A stretch of 64,000 nt of DNA from Nocardia pseudobrasiliensis NBRC 108224 (GCF_001613105.1 NZ_BDBS01000024.1:62001-126000); one strand, 5' to 3'; counted from the first letter of the stretch, positions 9,414 to 18,007 are shown. The notes: a model not told the origin generated them from the sequence alone. Made by a program: numbers and translations.

Positions 9414-10255
9414 CATTCCCGGTAGGCAATCCGCCCGACGGCGCGTTCCAGGTCGGGTCGAAGTTCGGTAAGGACCTCAACAAGGACACCGCGGTCGCGA
9501 TCATGACCGGGGGCATCAAGCAGAAGTTCACCGATGTGCGCGGTACCTACAAAGATCAGGTCGAGGATCCGATCAAGGACAAGCCGTCCCTGTCGCAGGT
9601 GCCGGTCGGATCGCCGATGTGGCAATCGTTTCGGGCGAACGAGGACACCACCTTTCCCCGCACCCAGCTGACCTTCGGCGCCGCCTCGTCGACCTCCTCC
9701 GGCGGCGGCAGCAACAACAGCCACACCCATTCGCTGCGTGTCACGCCGGACTATCAGCCCGCCGGACACGGCGCGAGTTACCTCGAACTGGGATACATCC
9801 AGGCCCAACGCGACCGAACCTACACCGAGGTCGGATTCATCACCGGCGGATCGGTGACCGCCTTCGGAATCGGCGGCTTCTACATCGGGGTGTATTCGGT
9901 CGACACCGCGACCGGCAACCTGACGCTGCTCAATCCCGTCTCCGCGGCGGTGGATATGAAGGGCAGTTTCGGTGCGACCAATACCGAATACCGGTTCAAC
10001 CTGGGCACCGCGCTCACCGCCAAGCAGGGCGATGTGTTCGCGATCGGACTGCTCCAGGTCACCGCCCTCGGGCAGACCTGCTCGTCGCTGCTGTGCATCA
10101 CGATGAACAACATCACTCCGCCGCAGATCAGCTCGGCGTTCCCGCGCAAGAACTACTGCTACGCCGGTGGTTTCTCCGCGATTCCCGCGGCGATCGGCGA
10201 ATCCGCGCTCAACTACAACGAATCGAACAAGGTCCCCTTCTACGTACTGCGATAG
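9410..10255 (+). CDS. Phage minor tail protein
   Basis: A 281-residue protein with GTG 9410 overlapping the previous stop by four bases. It contains a Ser/Gly-rich linker with an Asn-Asn-Ser-His-Thr-His sequence near residue 100, like histidine-containing loops that bind metal in phage tail fibres. A beta-rich C-terminal half follows (GFITGGSVTAFGIGGFYIGV and NLTLLNPVSAAVDM). Position between lysis genes and fibre genes suggests a structural tail-tip or fibre base protein. No enzymatic motif was seen. The name rests mainly on context. Confidence 0.6.
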   Translation: MTFPVGNPPDGAFQVGSKFGKDLNKDTAVAIMTGGIKQKFTDVRGTYKDQVEDPIKDKPSLSQVPVGSPMWQSFRANEDTTFPRTQLTFGAASSTSSGGGSNNSHTHSLRVTPDYQPAGHGASYLELGYIQAQRDRTYTEVGFITGGSVTAFGIGGFYIGVYSVDTATGNLTLLNPVSAAVDMKGSFGATNTEYRFNLGTALTAKQGDVFAIGLLQVTALGQTCSSLLCITMNNITPPQISSAFPRKNYCYAGGFSAIPAAIGESALNYNESNKVPFYVLR

Positions 10256-10258
10256 GTT

Positions 10259-10639
10259 ATGGCCGACAAGCTCAAGCACATCAAGAATTTCTTCGTCGCC
10301 AATGTCCTCGACGGCTTCGGATCCCGCCGCTATATCGGGCATCACGATCTGGATCCGGCGCGCAAGTACATCCACAACTATGCGGTGCCGGGACTGTATG
10401 CGGCGATCATGACCGACGATCCCGACTACGACCCGCAGGGCGCGCCGACCGAGGCCGCCACGAATGCGGCGACACTGGCGTGGGTCAGCGACCTGCAGCG
10501 CGATATGCAGTCGCTCGGACGCATCGACCCGCATGGGGACCTGTATCTGATGATGTGCACGCCGGGCGCTACCGGCTGTTTCATGGACGACCTGTATGCG
10601 GCGTTGGATGCCGACGACCCGGGCTGGCGGTCGCGATGA
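10259..10639 (+). CDS. Uncharacterised phage tail-region protein
   Basis: A 126-residue protein with ATG 10259, three bases after the previous stop. It begins with a basic segment (DKLKHIKNFFVANVLDGFGS) and is acidic at the end. An FMDDLYAALDADDPG motif is near the C-terminus. No known domain was recognised. Its stop overlaps the next start by four bases, placing it firmly in the tail operon. It may be an assembly or connector protein, but nothing in the sequence shows this. Confidence 0.55.
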   Translation: MADKLKHIKNFFVANVLDGFGSRRYIGHHDLDPARKYIHNYAVPGLYAAIMTDDPDYDPQGAPTEAATNAATLAWVSDLQRDMQSLGRIDPHGDLYLMMCTPGATGCFMDDLYAALDADDPGWRSR

Positions 10640-10959
10640 CCGCCCCCGGCCAGATCGGACTGCCGCCGCCGGTCGGCACGATGAACCTGAAGAAGTTCTC
10701 CGGCCTGGAATGGCAATTCCGTTGGTATGCAGGCGAATTCCCCGCCGGAGCGCAGCTGTATCTGCTTGTCGGCGACGACGACACCCCGCAGCGCTGGGAT
10801 TTCACCATCTCCGGTGATATGGCCACCATCGCCATCAAACCCGAAGTGACCGCGGCCATTCCGGACCGGACCGCCTTCTACCTGATGTTCAAGGCCAATG
10901 CCGCGGCGCTGCCTGTCCAGTTGGAAATGGGCAAGGTCAAACAGTGGAAGGCCAAATGA
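10636..10959 (+). CDS. Small beta-sandwich-like phage protein (LtfC/Gp6-like, tentative)
   Basis: A 107-residue protein starting at ATG 10636 in an ATGA overlap. The pattern FSGLEWQFRWYAGEFPAG followed by alternating strands (YLLVGDD, RWDFTISGDMATIAI, AFYLMFKANA) suggests a compact beta-sandwich. Proteins described as LtfC/p132/Gp6-like have this size and layout and occur beside tail genes in related phages. This is a memory-based suggestion. Its stop again overlaps the next start. Confidence 0.45.
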   Translation: MTAPGQIGLPPPVGTMNLKKFSGLEWQFRWYAGEFPAGAQLYLLVGDDDTPQRWDFTISGDMATIAIKPEVTAAIPDRTAFYLMFKANAAALPVQLEMGKVKQWKAK

Positions 10960-12734
10960 GCGCGCCCCTGATCATCGGCCTGCCGCCCGCCACGCCCGCC
11001 CTCGGCCCGGGCACGATTCCCGCTGGGGGAGTGCTGGTTCCGGTCGCCGGACGCGACGGCCACGGCATCAGCTTCACCGGTGTCAAGAACACCTACGCCG
11101 ATCTGCCCACCGGGCTCGGGCCCGGTGACAACGGGGTCTGCTACCTCGTCCTCGAGGACAACCTCGCCTACTTCTGGAACGGCGCGGCCTGGCCGGCCAA
11201 AGGCAAAGGCGCGCCGATCAAGGGCGACCAGGGCGATCCGGGCCGGGGCATCGACTCCATCACCGCCACGCCTGCGGGCCTGCGCTTCGCCATGACCACC
11301 GGCGTGACCCCGGTCGACGTCGCGGTGCCCGCCCTGACCAACGCCACCCAGGCCGCCGCCACCGCGACCAGCAAGGCCGACGAGGCCCTGACCTCGGCCG
11401 GACTCGCCACCAACGCGGCCGCCGCCGCCGATACATCGGCCCGCAATGCCGCCAATTCCGCTACCACCGCGGGCACTGCTGCGAGTACCGCGAACAGTGC
11501 GCGAGACCAGGCCACTACCGCGGCGACCAACGCTGGTTCCGCCGCGGACAAGGCAGCCGGATCGGCTTCGGCCGCCGCGAGCTCGGCCACGACCGCCGAC
11601 GGTGCGCGCGCCGCGGCCCGCACGGCCGCCGATGACGCTGTCGCTTCGGCGAATTCGGCCAGTGCCGCCCGCGCCGACGCCCAAACGGCCCGCGACACCG
11701 CCAAGACTTCCGCCGACTCGGCCACCGATGCCAAAACCAATGCCGCGGCGTCGGCGGCCGAGGCCAAACACTGGGCCGAGCACGCCGCCGAAACCGTCTC
11801 CAGCGGGATTCCCAACGCGGACAAGACGATCAAGGGCGGCATCATGCTGCCCGGCGGCACCCCCGGCGAGTTGGGCGGCACCTTCGAACATCCCGTGGTC
11901 GTCGGCTGGTCCGGTAAGGCCGACGTGGCCAGTGTCGACGCCAAATACACCCGGCCCGGCAACGGCATCCCGGCCACGGATCTGGCTGCGGCTGTGCAGA
12001 CCTCGCTCGGGCACGCGGACTCGGCCTATCAGAAACCCGCTGCAGGAATCCCCAAGGGCGACTTGGACTCTGCGGTGCAGACCTCCCTCACCCGCGCCGA
12101 TACCGCCGTGCAGGTCGATGGCACCGGCAAGATTTCGGCCGCGATCATGCCCGCCATCGCGGTTACGGAATTCCTCGGTGCGGTGTCCGGTGAGTCCGCG
12201 ATGCTCGCTCTGAGCGGGCAGCGGGGAGACTGGTGCACTCGCACCGACAAGGGCACCGACTGGCAGCTCATCGCCGAACCCGCAGGGCAGCTCGCGAATT
12301 GGCGCGAACGCACCTACCCGGCCTCTCCGGTGTCCTCGGTCAACGGCCGCACCGGCGCGGTCACCACGGCCTCCGTCGATATCACCGACGCCACCAGCGT
12401 CGGGCGTGCGGTCCTCATCGCAGCCACCGCCGCCGCGGCGCGCTCGACCCTTGGTGCGGGTACTTCCAGCCTCACTCTCGGCACTATCGCGGGGACGGCC
12501 GCCGCCGGGGACGATGCGCGGCTGTCCGATCAACGAGTGCCTGTCGACGGCAGTGTCACCAATGTCAAGATCGCCGGTGGGGCCGCGATCGCATTGTCGA
12601 AGCTGGCGACCGGATATGTTGCCGGACAAGATACTTCGGGTCCCCGAACGCTCACCCTCTGGGTCGGTACCGAGGCGCAATTCAACGCGATCGCCACCAA
12701 GGACGCCAACACCCTCTACCTGCGGACTGCCTGA
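10956..12734 (+). CDS. Phage tail fibre protein with alanine-rich repeat shaft
   Basis: A 592-residue protein from ATG 10956 (ATGA overlap). The N-terminal 90 residues are globular and contain a short collagen-like GDQGDPGRG segment. Residues about 120-280 are an Ala/Thr/Ser/Asp-rich heptad-like shaft of the kind seen in tail fibres. Then come repeated fibre units (VDAKYTRPGNGIPATDLAAA and a PAAGIPKGDLDSAVQTSL repeat), a VNGRTGAVT motif and an LSDQRVPVDG motif near the C-terminus. It is probably a trimeric host-contact fibre. The shaft DNA is repetitive and could vary by recombination. It ends in a one-base overlap (TGATG) with the next gene. Confidence 0.82.
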   Translation: MSAPLIIGLPPATPALGPGTIPAGGVLVPVAGRDGHGISFTGVKNTYADLPTGLGPGDNGVCYLVLEDNLAYFWNGAAWPAKGKGAPIKGDQGDPGRGIDSITATPAGLRFAMTTGVTPVDVAVPALTNATQAAATATSKADEALTSAGLATNAAAAADTSARNAANSATTAGTAASTANSARDQATTAATNAGSAADKAAGSASAAASSATTADGARAAARTAADDAVASANSASAARADAQTARDTAKTSADSATDAKTNAAASAAEAKHWAEHAAETVSSGIPNADKTIKGGIMLPGGTPGELGGTFEHPVVVGWSGKADVASVDAKYTRPGNGIPATDLAAAVQTSLGHADSAYQKPAAGIPKGDLDSAVQTSLTRADTAVQVDGTGKISAAIMPAIAVTEFLGAVSGESAMLALSGQRGDWCTRTDKGTDWQLIAEPAGQLANWRERTYPASPVSSVNGRTGAVTTASVDITDATSVGRAVLIAATAAAARSTLGAGTSSLTLGTIAGTAAAGDDARLSDQRVPVDGSVTNVKIAGGAAIALSKLATGYVAGQDTSGPRTLTLWVGTEAQFNAIATKDANTLYLRTA

Positions 12735-13276
12735 TGGGAGCCAGTCTCGGCACGGTCGGTATCACGAAAGTCGCATTGGGCGGCAACGATATTCAGAAGA
12801 TCAGCCTTGGTGCGATCGACGTGTGGAGCGCGGTCGTTTTCATTCCCGTCGGGGCGACGGTCGGCACCGCGGCGACCTCCGGATCGCCGTTCGCGCTGAT
12901 GCAGGGCTGGAAGGCCGATCCGAAATATCCGGGGTCGGCCGTGGCGTCCAACAAGCTGGTTGTCCCGGCCGCAGGGAAGGGCGTCACCATCGCGGCCTCG
13001 GTCATCTGGTCGGCGACTTCGAGTTACAAGCAGGACGTCACCATGCGCCTGACCCTCGACGACAAGCCCGTCGGCGCGGCGGGTCGAAAGGTCTCTGCGC
13101 CCGCGTGGGGGAGCGTCACCGCCGAGGTCGTCGCCAGCGGTATCGACGTCAAAACGGGCAGCGTCGTCGGCGTCGAGGCGCTCGGTGAGTCCATGTTCGG
13201 CAACGGTCCCACCGCGCAGGTCAGCGCCAGCTCCTACCTGCGCGTGTACCTGCCCACCCCGCTCGTCAGAACCTAG
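12734..13276 (+). CDS. Minor tail / fibre-tip protein with conserved N-terminal anchor
   Basis: A 180-residue protein from ATG 12734, sharing one base with the previous stop. Its first 30 residues (GITKVALGGNDIQKISLG, then a Trp-Ser-Ala) closely match the start of the next gene's product, which suggests a shared docking peptide. The rest is beta-rich (VTIAASVIWSATSSYKQDV, VTMRLTLDDKPVG, SYLRVYLPTP) and looks like a jelly-roll or fibronectin-like domain. It is likely a structural or receptor-contact protein. No catalytic residues were recognised. Confidence 0.6.
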   Translation: MGASLGTVGITKVALGGNDIQKISLGAIDVWSAVVFIPVGATVGTAATSGSPFALMQGWKADPKYPGSAVASNKLVVPAAGKGVTIAASVIWSATSSYKQDVTMRLTLDDKPVGAAGRKVSAPAWGSVTAEVVASGIDVKTGSVVGVEALGESMFGNGPTAQVSASSYLRVYLPTPLVRT

Positions 13277-13303
13277 ACCTCCATCTCGCATTGGAATCGT
13301 TCC

Positions 13304-14005
13304 ATGGCAATCAGCCTCGCGGCCACCGGCATCGCCAAAGCCTCCCTCGGCGCTGCCGCCATCCAGAAGATCAGTCTCGGCACGACGCTGCTGTGGAGCG
13401 CCGGGACCAATGTGAACGACAACTTCAATCGCGCCAGCCTGGGTGGCAACTGGACCACTGCGGGATACAACGACGAACCCGCCGTGCCGACACTGAATTC
13501 CAATAGATTCCACGCCGGGGAACCGGCCGGATTCCTCTCCGGCTACGAGATGGCCGCCGGCTACACCGCCACGGCCGCACTCACCGACAACCATGCCGTG
13601 CGCGTCACCATCGCCACCGCGCTCACGGCCGAACAGGCCGGACTGATCGTGCGCGCCAACGCCGGCCTGAAGGACATGGTCATCGCCAAGATCACCACCA
13701 GCGGTGACAAGTCCGGCATCTGGACCATGGACGCCGGTGATCAGACGCGGCAGAAAAGCGCCGCCACAACCAGTTTCAAACCCGGAGATATCGCCGAATT
13801 CCGGGTATCGGGCAATATCTACCAACTCGTCCGCAACCCGGACTCCGCCGCCACCATAGTCGCGACGTGGACCGACACCGATGCGGACGTCAAGCCCGGA
13901 CCGACCCGACGCTACGGCGGACTGTGGGCGTCCTCGTCCAAGGAATTCTCCGGCACCGCCACCTATTCCGCGGACCTGGACGACTTTGCCTTCAGAGACC
14001 TTTAG
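13304..14005 (+). CDS. Minor tail protein with concanavalin/laminin-G-like domain
   Basis: A 233-residue protein with ATG 13304. It repeats the N-terminal anchor of the upstream gene (GIAKASLGAAAIQKISLG, then Leu-Trp-Ser-Ala). The rest opens with NDNFNRASLGGNWTTAG, a motif typical of phage glucan- or sugar-binding concanavalin-like domains, and ends with a YSADLDDFAFRDL strand. A carbohydrate-binding role on the mycolate/arabinogalactan envelope is plausible but inferred. It is the last gene before the PGFV-module genes. Confidence 0.65.
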   Translation: MAISLAATGIAKASLGAAAIQKISLGTTLLWSAGTNVNDNFNRASLGGNWTTAGYNDEPAVPTLNSNRFHAGEPAGFLSGYEMAAGYTATAALTDNHAVRVTIATALTAEQAGLIVRANAGLKDMVIAKITTSGDKSGIWTMDAGDQTRQKSAATTSFKPGDIAEFRVSGNIYQLVRNPDSAATIVATWTDTDADVKPGPTRRYGGLWASSSKEFSGTATYSADLDDFAFRDL

Positions 14006-14040
14006 TGCCAACACCGTTCGAACAACCCAAGGAGCCAATC

Positions 14041-14616
14041 GTGTTGAAAACTGTCGTGCTGATGGGATCCGCTACGGATGCCCAGTTCTGGATTCCAGGA
14101 TTCGTCAAGATCGACGATGTCCGTCAAATCGGTGATTTCGCCGCCGAATACGACGTCGTCTACGACGAGAGCAAGGTGCACGAGGTATCGATGGTCTTCG
14201 TCAGCAACTCCGGCGAGAACCCACCGCAGACGACGGATCCGTTCTATCCGCTCCCGAAAGCCCGCATATTCGGAGACCGGTGGGTATACACCTACTACCA
14301 GTACTCGCCCATTCCATCGAAGTGGGGCGGCGAGAAGACGATGGCATTCGTCGGCCGCGCCTATGGGATGCAGTTCTACGTGCCGGGACTGGTCGCCATC
14401 GAAAAGATGCGCGCGACCGGCAAGGGCGACGGCGAGATGGTCGAGATCTATGTGCGTGCATCCGGTGACAAGAAGGCCGAGATTCACAAGGTGAGCGTGA
14501 CGTACACCGCGCCGGACAAGGAAATTCCCGCGGGCGCAATCGATCTCGGCCTCATCCACCCTCTGGGGTTGTGGGGATACGTCTATGCCACCGACGAAAT
14601 CCTTCCGGCTGCTTGA
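14041..14616 (+). CDS. PGFV-module protein A (internally duplicated, function unknown)
   Basis: A 191-residue protein from GTG 14041 with AAGGAG at 14029-14034. Two similar halves are visible. The first has QFWIPGFVKIDDVRQIGD, then VVYDESKVHEV; the second has QFYVPGLVAIEKMRATGK, then a Lys-Lys-Ala-Glu-Ile-His-Lys-Val segment. Each half ends in a Tyr-rich strand (YTYYQYSPIP and YVYATDEI). The same double layout occurs in the genes at 16455 and 17042. All strands look beta-rich and there is no signal peptide. Position in the tail operon suggests a virion or host-interaction protein. I know of no named family. Confidence 0.7.
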   Translation: MLKTVVLMGSATDAQFWIPGFVKIDDVRQIGDFAAEYDVVYDESKVHEVSMVFVSNSGENPPQTTDPFYPLPKARIFGDRWVYTYYQYSPIPSKWGGEKTMAFVGRAYGMQFYVPGLVAIEKMRATGKGDGEMVEIYVRASGDKKAEIHKVSVTYTAPDKEIPAGAIDLGLIHPLGLWGYVYATDEILPAA

Positions 14617-14648
14617 TTCGCAGCACAATTGAATACGGAGAAGTCGCC

Positions 14649-15389
14649 TTGACCGATAAGAACAGTGACGGCAATCAGGCCTATCGCTTTTATCACGGCA
14701 TGCTGCCCGACGGCACCGAGTACGACAACTACCGGCTCTACCCGCCGCTGGACTACCAGGGGCACAAGCTGTGGACCATCAGCATCGTCTATCGCGAACA
14801 CGATCCTCGCACCCAGAACGGCAATTTCGTCTACGTGCAGGTGTGCCCGATCACCGACAGCGGGACCGACTTCAACGTCCATCTGCCCGGTAGCCATGTG
14901 GCCGAATCCGCGCAATACGACCCGCCGCAGCACGGTGACTACCACCAGTACTACGTGCGAGCGCTGGAGGTCCTCGGCCACTACAAAAGCTTTCCCGGCG
15001 CCACCGCCGTCCTGATGCAGAAGACCAGCACCGGGCGGCATCAAGGAATCGGCTGGGCCTGCAAATTCGTGCCGCCGATCCAGACCAAGCGCGCCGCCTC
15101 CCCCGACGATATCGAGATGACCGAATACGCAATCGTCGAGGCAGTACAAAAGGGCCCCAACGGATTTCCCTCCGTCCAGGTGAGCACTGCCACCAAGGAC
15201 GGCGAATACGTCCGCAAGACCGTGACCGAGCCGAACCGTAACGGATATCTGCTGCCCGGCACGACGGTCGTGCAGGACTTCCCGTGGCCGACCGATCCCG
15301 CCGACCGGCAACGCATCGACGCGCTGCTTCAGGACGCGATCACCTACGGGATGGGCTACAGCGCCCTGATCTACGAATTCAACATCTGA
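14649..15389 (+). CDS. Uncharacterised phage late protein
   Basis: A 246-residue protein. TTG 14649 is chosen because GGAG at 14637-14640 lies eight bases upstream and it removes an implausible N-terminal extension. The sequence is rich in Tyr, Asp and Gln (FYHGMLPDGTEYDNYRLYPP, KLWTISIVYREHDPRTQNG) with a C-terminal DRQRIDALLQDAITYGMGY helix. No domain was recognised. It lies between PGFV-module gene A and a small coiled-coil gene and shares their spacing and ribosome-site style, so it is probably part of the same distal cassette. Confidence 0.6.
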   Translation: MTDKNSDGNQAYRFYHGMLPDGTEYDNYRLYPPLDYQGHKLWTISIVYREHDPRTQNGNFVYVQVCPITDSGTDFNVHLPGSHVAESAQYDPPQHGDYHQYYVRALEVLGHYKSFPGATAVLMQKTSTGRHQGIGWACKFVPPIQTKRAASPDDIEMTEYAIVEAVQKGPNGFPSVQVSTATKDGEYVRKTVTEPNRNGYLLPGTTVVQDFPWPTDPADRQRIDALLQDAITYGMGYSALIYEFNI

Positions 15390-15403
15390 CAAAGGAGATT
15401 CCC

Positions 15404-15613
15404 ATGAGCAACCAGGACAAGATCAACGCCATCGCCTCCACCATCGGCCAGGTGCGCGACCTGGTCCTCAAGATTCACGCCGAGATCCAGAACATGAAGA
15501 GGAACCCCCCGGCCGAGAACCTGGACTTCTCGCGTCTGGATTCCATCCTGGAGAACCTGAAGGCGCATACCGAGGCCACCGATGCCGAACTGCCGGATCT
15601 GCCTGCCGCGTAA
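15404..15613 (+). CDS. Small helical phage protein
   Basis: A 69-residue protein from ATG 15404 with a strong AAAGGAG at 15391-15397. The sequence (KINAIASTIGQVRDLVLKIH and LDSILENLKAHTEATDAEL) is almost entirely helical with hydrophobic heptad spacing, so a short coiled-coil oligomer is likely. It could be an assembly chaperone or trimerisation module for neighbouring fibre proteins. This is an inference from composition and location. Confidence 0.6.
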   Translation: MSNQDKINAIASTIGQVRDLVLKIHAEIQNMKRNPPAENLDFSRLDSILENLKAHTEATDAELPDLPAA

Positions 15614-15662
15614 CCGAATACATCTCTCTCCGATTCGGAACATTCAGCAAGGAGCGAACAGA

Positions 15663-16412
15663 ATGACAAATCCGACCTACACGGTGTACGGGCGGCCGAC
15701 CGGCGTCGCGCTCGACGCGGCCGGGAATATCTACGCCACCGGCAATCTATACGACCAGGTGTGGAAGTTCACCCCGCAGGGCGCGGAGACGAAACTGCCC
15801 GTTGCCGGGGCTCGCAAACCCAGTGCTGTGGCGGTGGACGCGGCGGGCAATGTGTACATCGCCAACAGTCAGCGAGGGTCGGAGGAAATCATTCGACTTC
15901 GCCCGAACGGCGCGCAGCAGACCATCAGAGTCCCCGAACTCAGAAAGCCCACTCAGCTGCGGTTCGATTCGGCGGGCAATCTTTACGTCGTGGACGGCTA
16001 CGCGGGCCGCATCGTCCGGATCGCGCCGAACGGCGTCCAGGAGACCGTGCCCATCCAACTCGATTATCCGTACGCCCTCCACATCGATCGGGCGGGCGCG
16101 ATCACGGTGACGATGATGGAACCGAGTCAGGTCGTCCGCTTCGAAACCGACGGCACGCGAACGGTCCTGCCGTTCACCAACCTCGATCAGCCGACCGGCC
16201 TGGATATCGACTCCGACGGCAATGTGTACGTCGCCCTGGCCGCGGGAGCGCTCCCCGGCGATCCGCGGGTCCTGAAGCTCACCCCAAGTGGCGAACAATC
16301 GGTCCTGCCGGTCGAGCTGAGCAACCTCGTCACCCCGGGGAACCTCGTCGTCCGTGACGGTGTCCTCTACATCGCCGACGGTCTCAGCGCCATCCAGACC
16401 CTGAAGCTCTGA
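15663..16412 (+). CDS. NHL-repeat beta-propeller protein (phage copy)
   Basis: A 249-residue protein from ATG 15663 with AAGGAG at 15649-15654. Six NHL/Vgb-like repeats are visible, each of the form PxxVxxDxxGNxYV: PTGVALDAAGNIYATG, PSAVAVDAAGNVYIAN, PTQLRFDSAGNLYVVD, PYALHIDRAGAITVTM, PTGLDIDSDGNVYVAL and a shorter last one. Six repeats fit a closed six-bladed propeller. No signal peptide and no Vgb catalytic His/Glu set were seen, so it is more likely a binding scaffold than a lyase. A paralogue of the same repeat number lies at 19597-20379 on the other strand. Confidence 0.8.
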   Translation: MTNPTYTVYGRPTGVALDAAGNIYATGNLYDQVWKFTPQGAETKLPVAGARKPSAVAVDAAGNVYIANSQRGSEEIIRLRPNGAQQTIRVPELRKPTQLRFDSAGNLYVVDGYAGRIVRIAPNGVQETVPIQLDYPYALHIDRAGAITVTMMEPSQVVRFETDGTRTVLPFTNLDQPTGLDIDSDGNVYVALAAGALPGDPRVLKLTPSGEQSVLPVELSNLVTPGNLVVRDGVLYIADGLSAIQTLKL

Positions 16413-16454
16413 AACGGCCGTAAGACTCTGCTACACAACTTAATAGGAGATTCC

Positions 16455-17036
16455 ATGGCAATCGGAATCGTGACCGTCACCGGCTTCCCCGCCGCCCTGA
16501 CCTATCACATCCCCGGCTTCGTCAAGATCGACGAAATGCGCCAGATCGGCGACAACGGCCTGTGCGAGTTCGTGATCGTCTACGACGACACCAAACTCGA
16601 CGAAGTCTCCGAGGTCCTACTCTCCGGCGACTACTACCCGATGCGCCCGAACGCCCTCGACATCCGCTTGGGCACAGTTCATCTCGCCAATGGCTCCCGC
16701 TTCTACGTCTACTGGTATGCCCGCCCGGTCCCCCAACCCGACAGCGACGGCATCAGCGTCATGGTCGTCGCCGACACCATGGACCGGCTCGACTTCTACG
16801 TTCCGGGCTTCCTGCGCGTCGATCACTTCCGTCAGCTCGCGGACGAACGGCTGGAGCTGCATATCGTCTATGACCCGAAGCGCACCAACGAGATTCACCA
16901 CCTGAAATTCCGCTCGGACTACAACCCGGACCCGACCCCGTCTCCGATGACGGTCGGCATCGGCAACCGCAAGGGCGGCGAGTCGTTCTACGTGCGGTAC
17001 GAGGACACCATCGTCACGACCGCGAAGGCGGGCTGA
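16455..17036 (+). CDS. PGFV-module protein B (internally duplicated, function unknown)
   Basis: A 193-residue protein from ATG 16455 with AGGAGA at 16445-16450. It contains two copies of the module: TYHIPGFVKIDEMRQIGDNG with IVYDDTKLDEV, and DFYVPGFLRVDHFRQLADER with IVYDPKRTNEIHHL. Each is followed by a Tyr-rich strand (SRFYVYWYARP and ESFYVRYEDT). It is the second of three paralogues in this operon and lies five bases before the third. All are of nearly equal length (191-193 residues). The function is unknown. Confidence 0.7.
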   Translation: MAIGIVTVTGFPAALTYHIPGFVKIDEMRQIGDNGLCEFVIVYDDTKLDEVSEVLLSGDYYPMRPNALDIRLGTVHLANGSRFYVYWYARPVPQPDSDGISVMVVADTMDRLDFYVPGFLRVDHFRQLADERLELHIVYDPKRTNEIHHLKFRSDYNPDPTPSPMTVGIGNRKGGESFYVRYEDTIVTTAKAG

Positions 17037-17041
17037 TCCCA

Positions 17042-17620
17042 ATGGCCATCAAGAACATCGTCATGTCCTCCGGCCTGGCTCCGGAATTCTGGATTCCCGG
17101 TTTCGTCGAAATCGAAGAGATGCGCCAGACCGACAATCGAGGCTGGTACGACTTCTCCATCCTCTACGACGACACCAAACTCCACGGGATCCACCGAGTG
17201 GAGTTCGAGATCTCACTACCCGACCCGAGCGACACGTCGACCGGCCTCACCCCCCTCGGAAAGGTCCACGACTTCACCGGCACGTCCTTCTACGTGTACT
17301 ACCGCACCGAGCCGATCCCGCCGCAGTGGACGGGAACGCACACCCGGGTCGTGACCGCCAAACTCGGCTGGACACCGATCGACATCTATATCCCCGGTTT
17401 CGTTCGCGTCGACAAGATGCGCCAGATCGACGAATGGGGCACCGTCGAGCTCTACATCCGCATGGACCTGAGCAAGAAGGACCAGATCCACCACCTCCAG
17501 GTTTCGGCGAAGAGTGATGAGCCGGACCTGACTGCCGGTACTGTCGAGCTGGGGATCGTCCATGAGCCCGGACGGTACCGGTACGCGACCTATACGAGCG
17601 AAATCCTGTCTGCCACATAG
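17042..17620 (+). CDS. PGFV-module protein C (internally duplicated, function unknown)
   Basis: A 192-residue protein from ATG 17042, five bases after gene B. The two module copies read EFWIPGFVEIEEMRQTDNRG with ILYDDTKLHGI, and DIYIPGFVRVDKMRQIDEWG with a Lys-Lys-Asp-Gln-Ile-His-His-Leu segment. Both are followed by Tyr-rich strands (TSFYVYYRTEPIP and RYRYATYTSEIL). The first halves of B and C start alike (Met-Ala-Ile), which suggests a recent tandem duplication. It is the last gene before the strong terminator, so it closes the late operon. Confidence 0.7.
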   Translation: MAIKNIVMSSGLAPEFWIPGFVEIEEMRQTDNRGWYDFSILYDDTKLHGIHRVEFEISLPDPSDTSTGLTPLGKVHDFTGTSFYVYYRTEPIPPQWTGTHTRVVTAKLGWTPIDIYIPGFVRVDKMRQIDEWGTVELYIRMDLSKKDQIHHLQVSAKSDEPDLTAGTVELGIVHEPGRYRYATYTSEILSAT

Positions 17621-17630
17621 TGGCCGCGAT

Positions 17631-17664
17631 ATCTCCGCCGGCCCGTTCGCGGGCCGGCGGAGAT
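17631..17664 (+). terminator. Strong hairpin ending the phage late operon
   Basis: A perfect 15-bp inverted repeat: ATCTCCGCCGGCCCG at 17631-17645, loop TTCG, and CGGGCCGGCGGAGAT at 17650-17664. It starts ten bases after the stop of PGFV gene C. There is no long T-run, as is common for actinobacterial hairpin terminators. Confidence 0.85.
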
Positions 17665-18007
17665 TTGCGGTCAGCGCCCCTTATCCGCAGGCGTGAACCA
17701 TGAAGACGACAACGATGCCGATCATGGCGAGCTAAAATGCCGCTTTCGGAGGCTTCCTCAGCCATCCGTCACGCTTCCCCTCCACGTACCTGTCCCATCG
17801 TGCGTGTCCGGCGGGCCCCGACAACCAGCGGTGAGCCCTTGCGGCGTGCGCGGCAGCGCAGATGGTTTCGCGCTCGGTTGCAGTATCCGCAGTTCTCTTT
17901 CAGAGCAATGATCAGAACCTGTGGATGACCGGAAAGGAGTACCTTCCGGGATGATCTTCGAATCCTGGATCTGATCAACCCTGGCGCGCCAACGCCGGGT
18001 GGAAGGT
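17665..18007. other. 343-bp region without a supported gene
   Basis: No frame here has convincing protein features; the short frames seen are Arg/Ser-rich and lack ribosome sites. One inverted repeat, CCGGAA (17929-17934) with TTCCGG (17945-17950), precedes the transposase remnant and could be part of the mobile element's end or a small regulatory hairpin. Confidence 0.5.

Noticed and set aside
11340..11800. Repetitive Ala-rich DNA that might be read as a CRISPR-like or satellite array
   Set aside because: Repeat units are codon-level and irregular without constant spacers; it encodes the shaft of a tail fibre.
17693..17911. 72-codon frame before the transposase remnant
   Set aside because: No ribosome site, composition unlike neighbours, no conserved motif.
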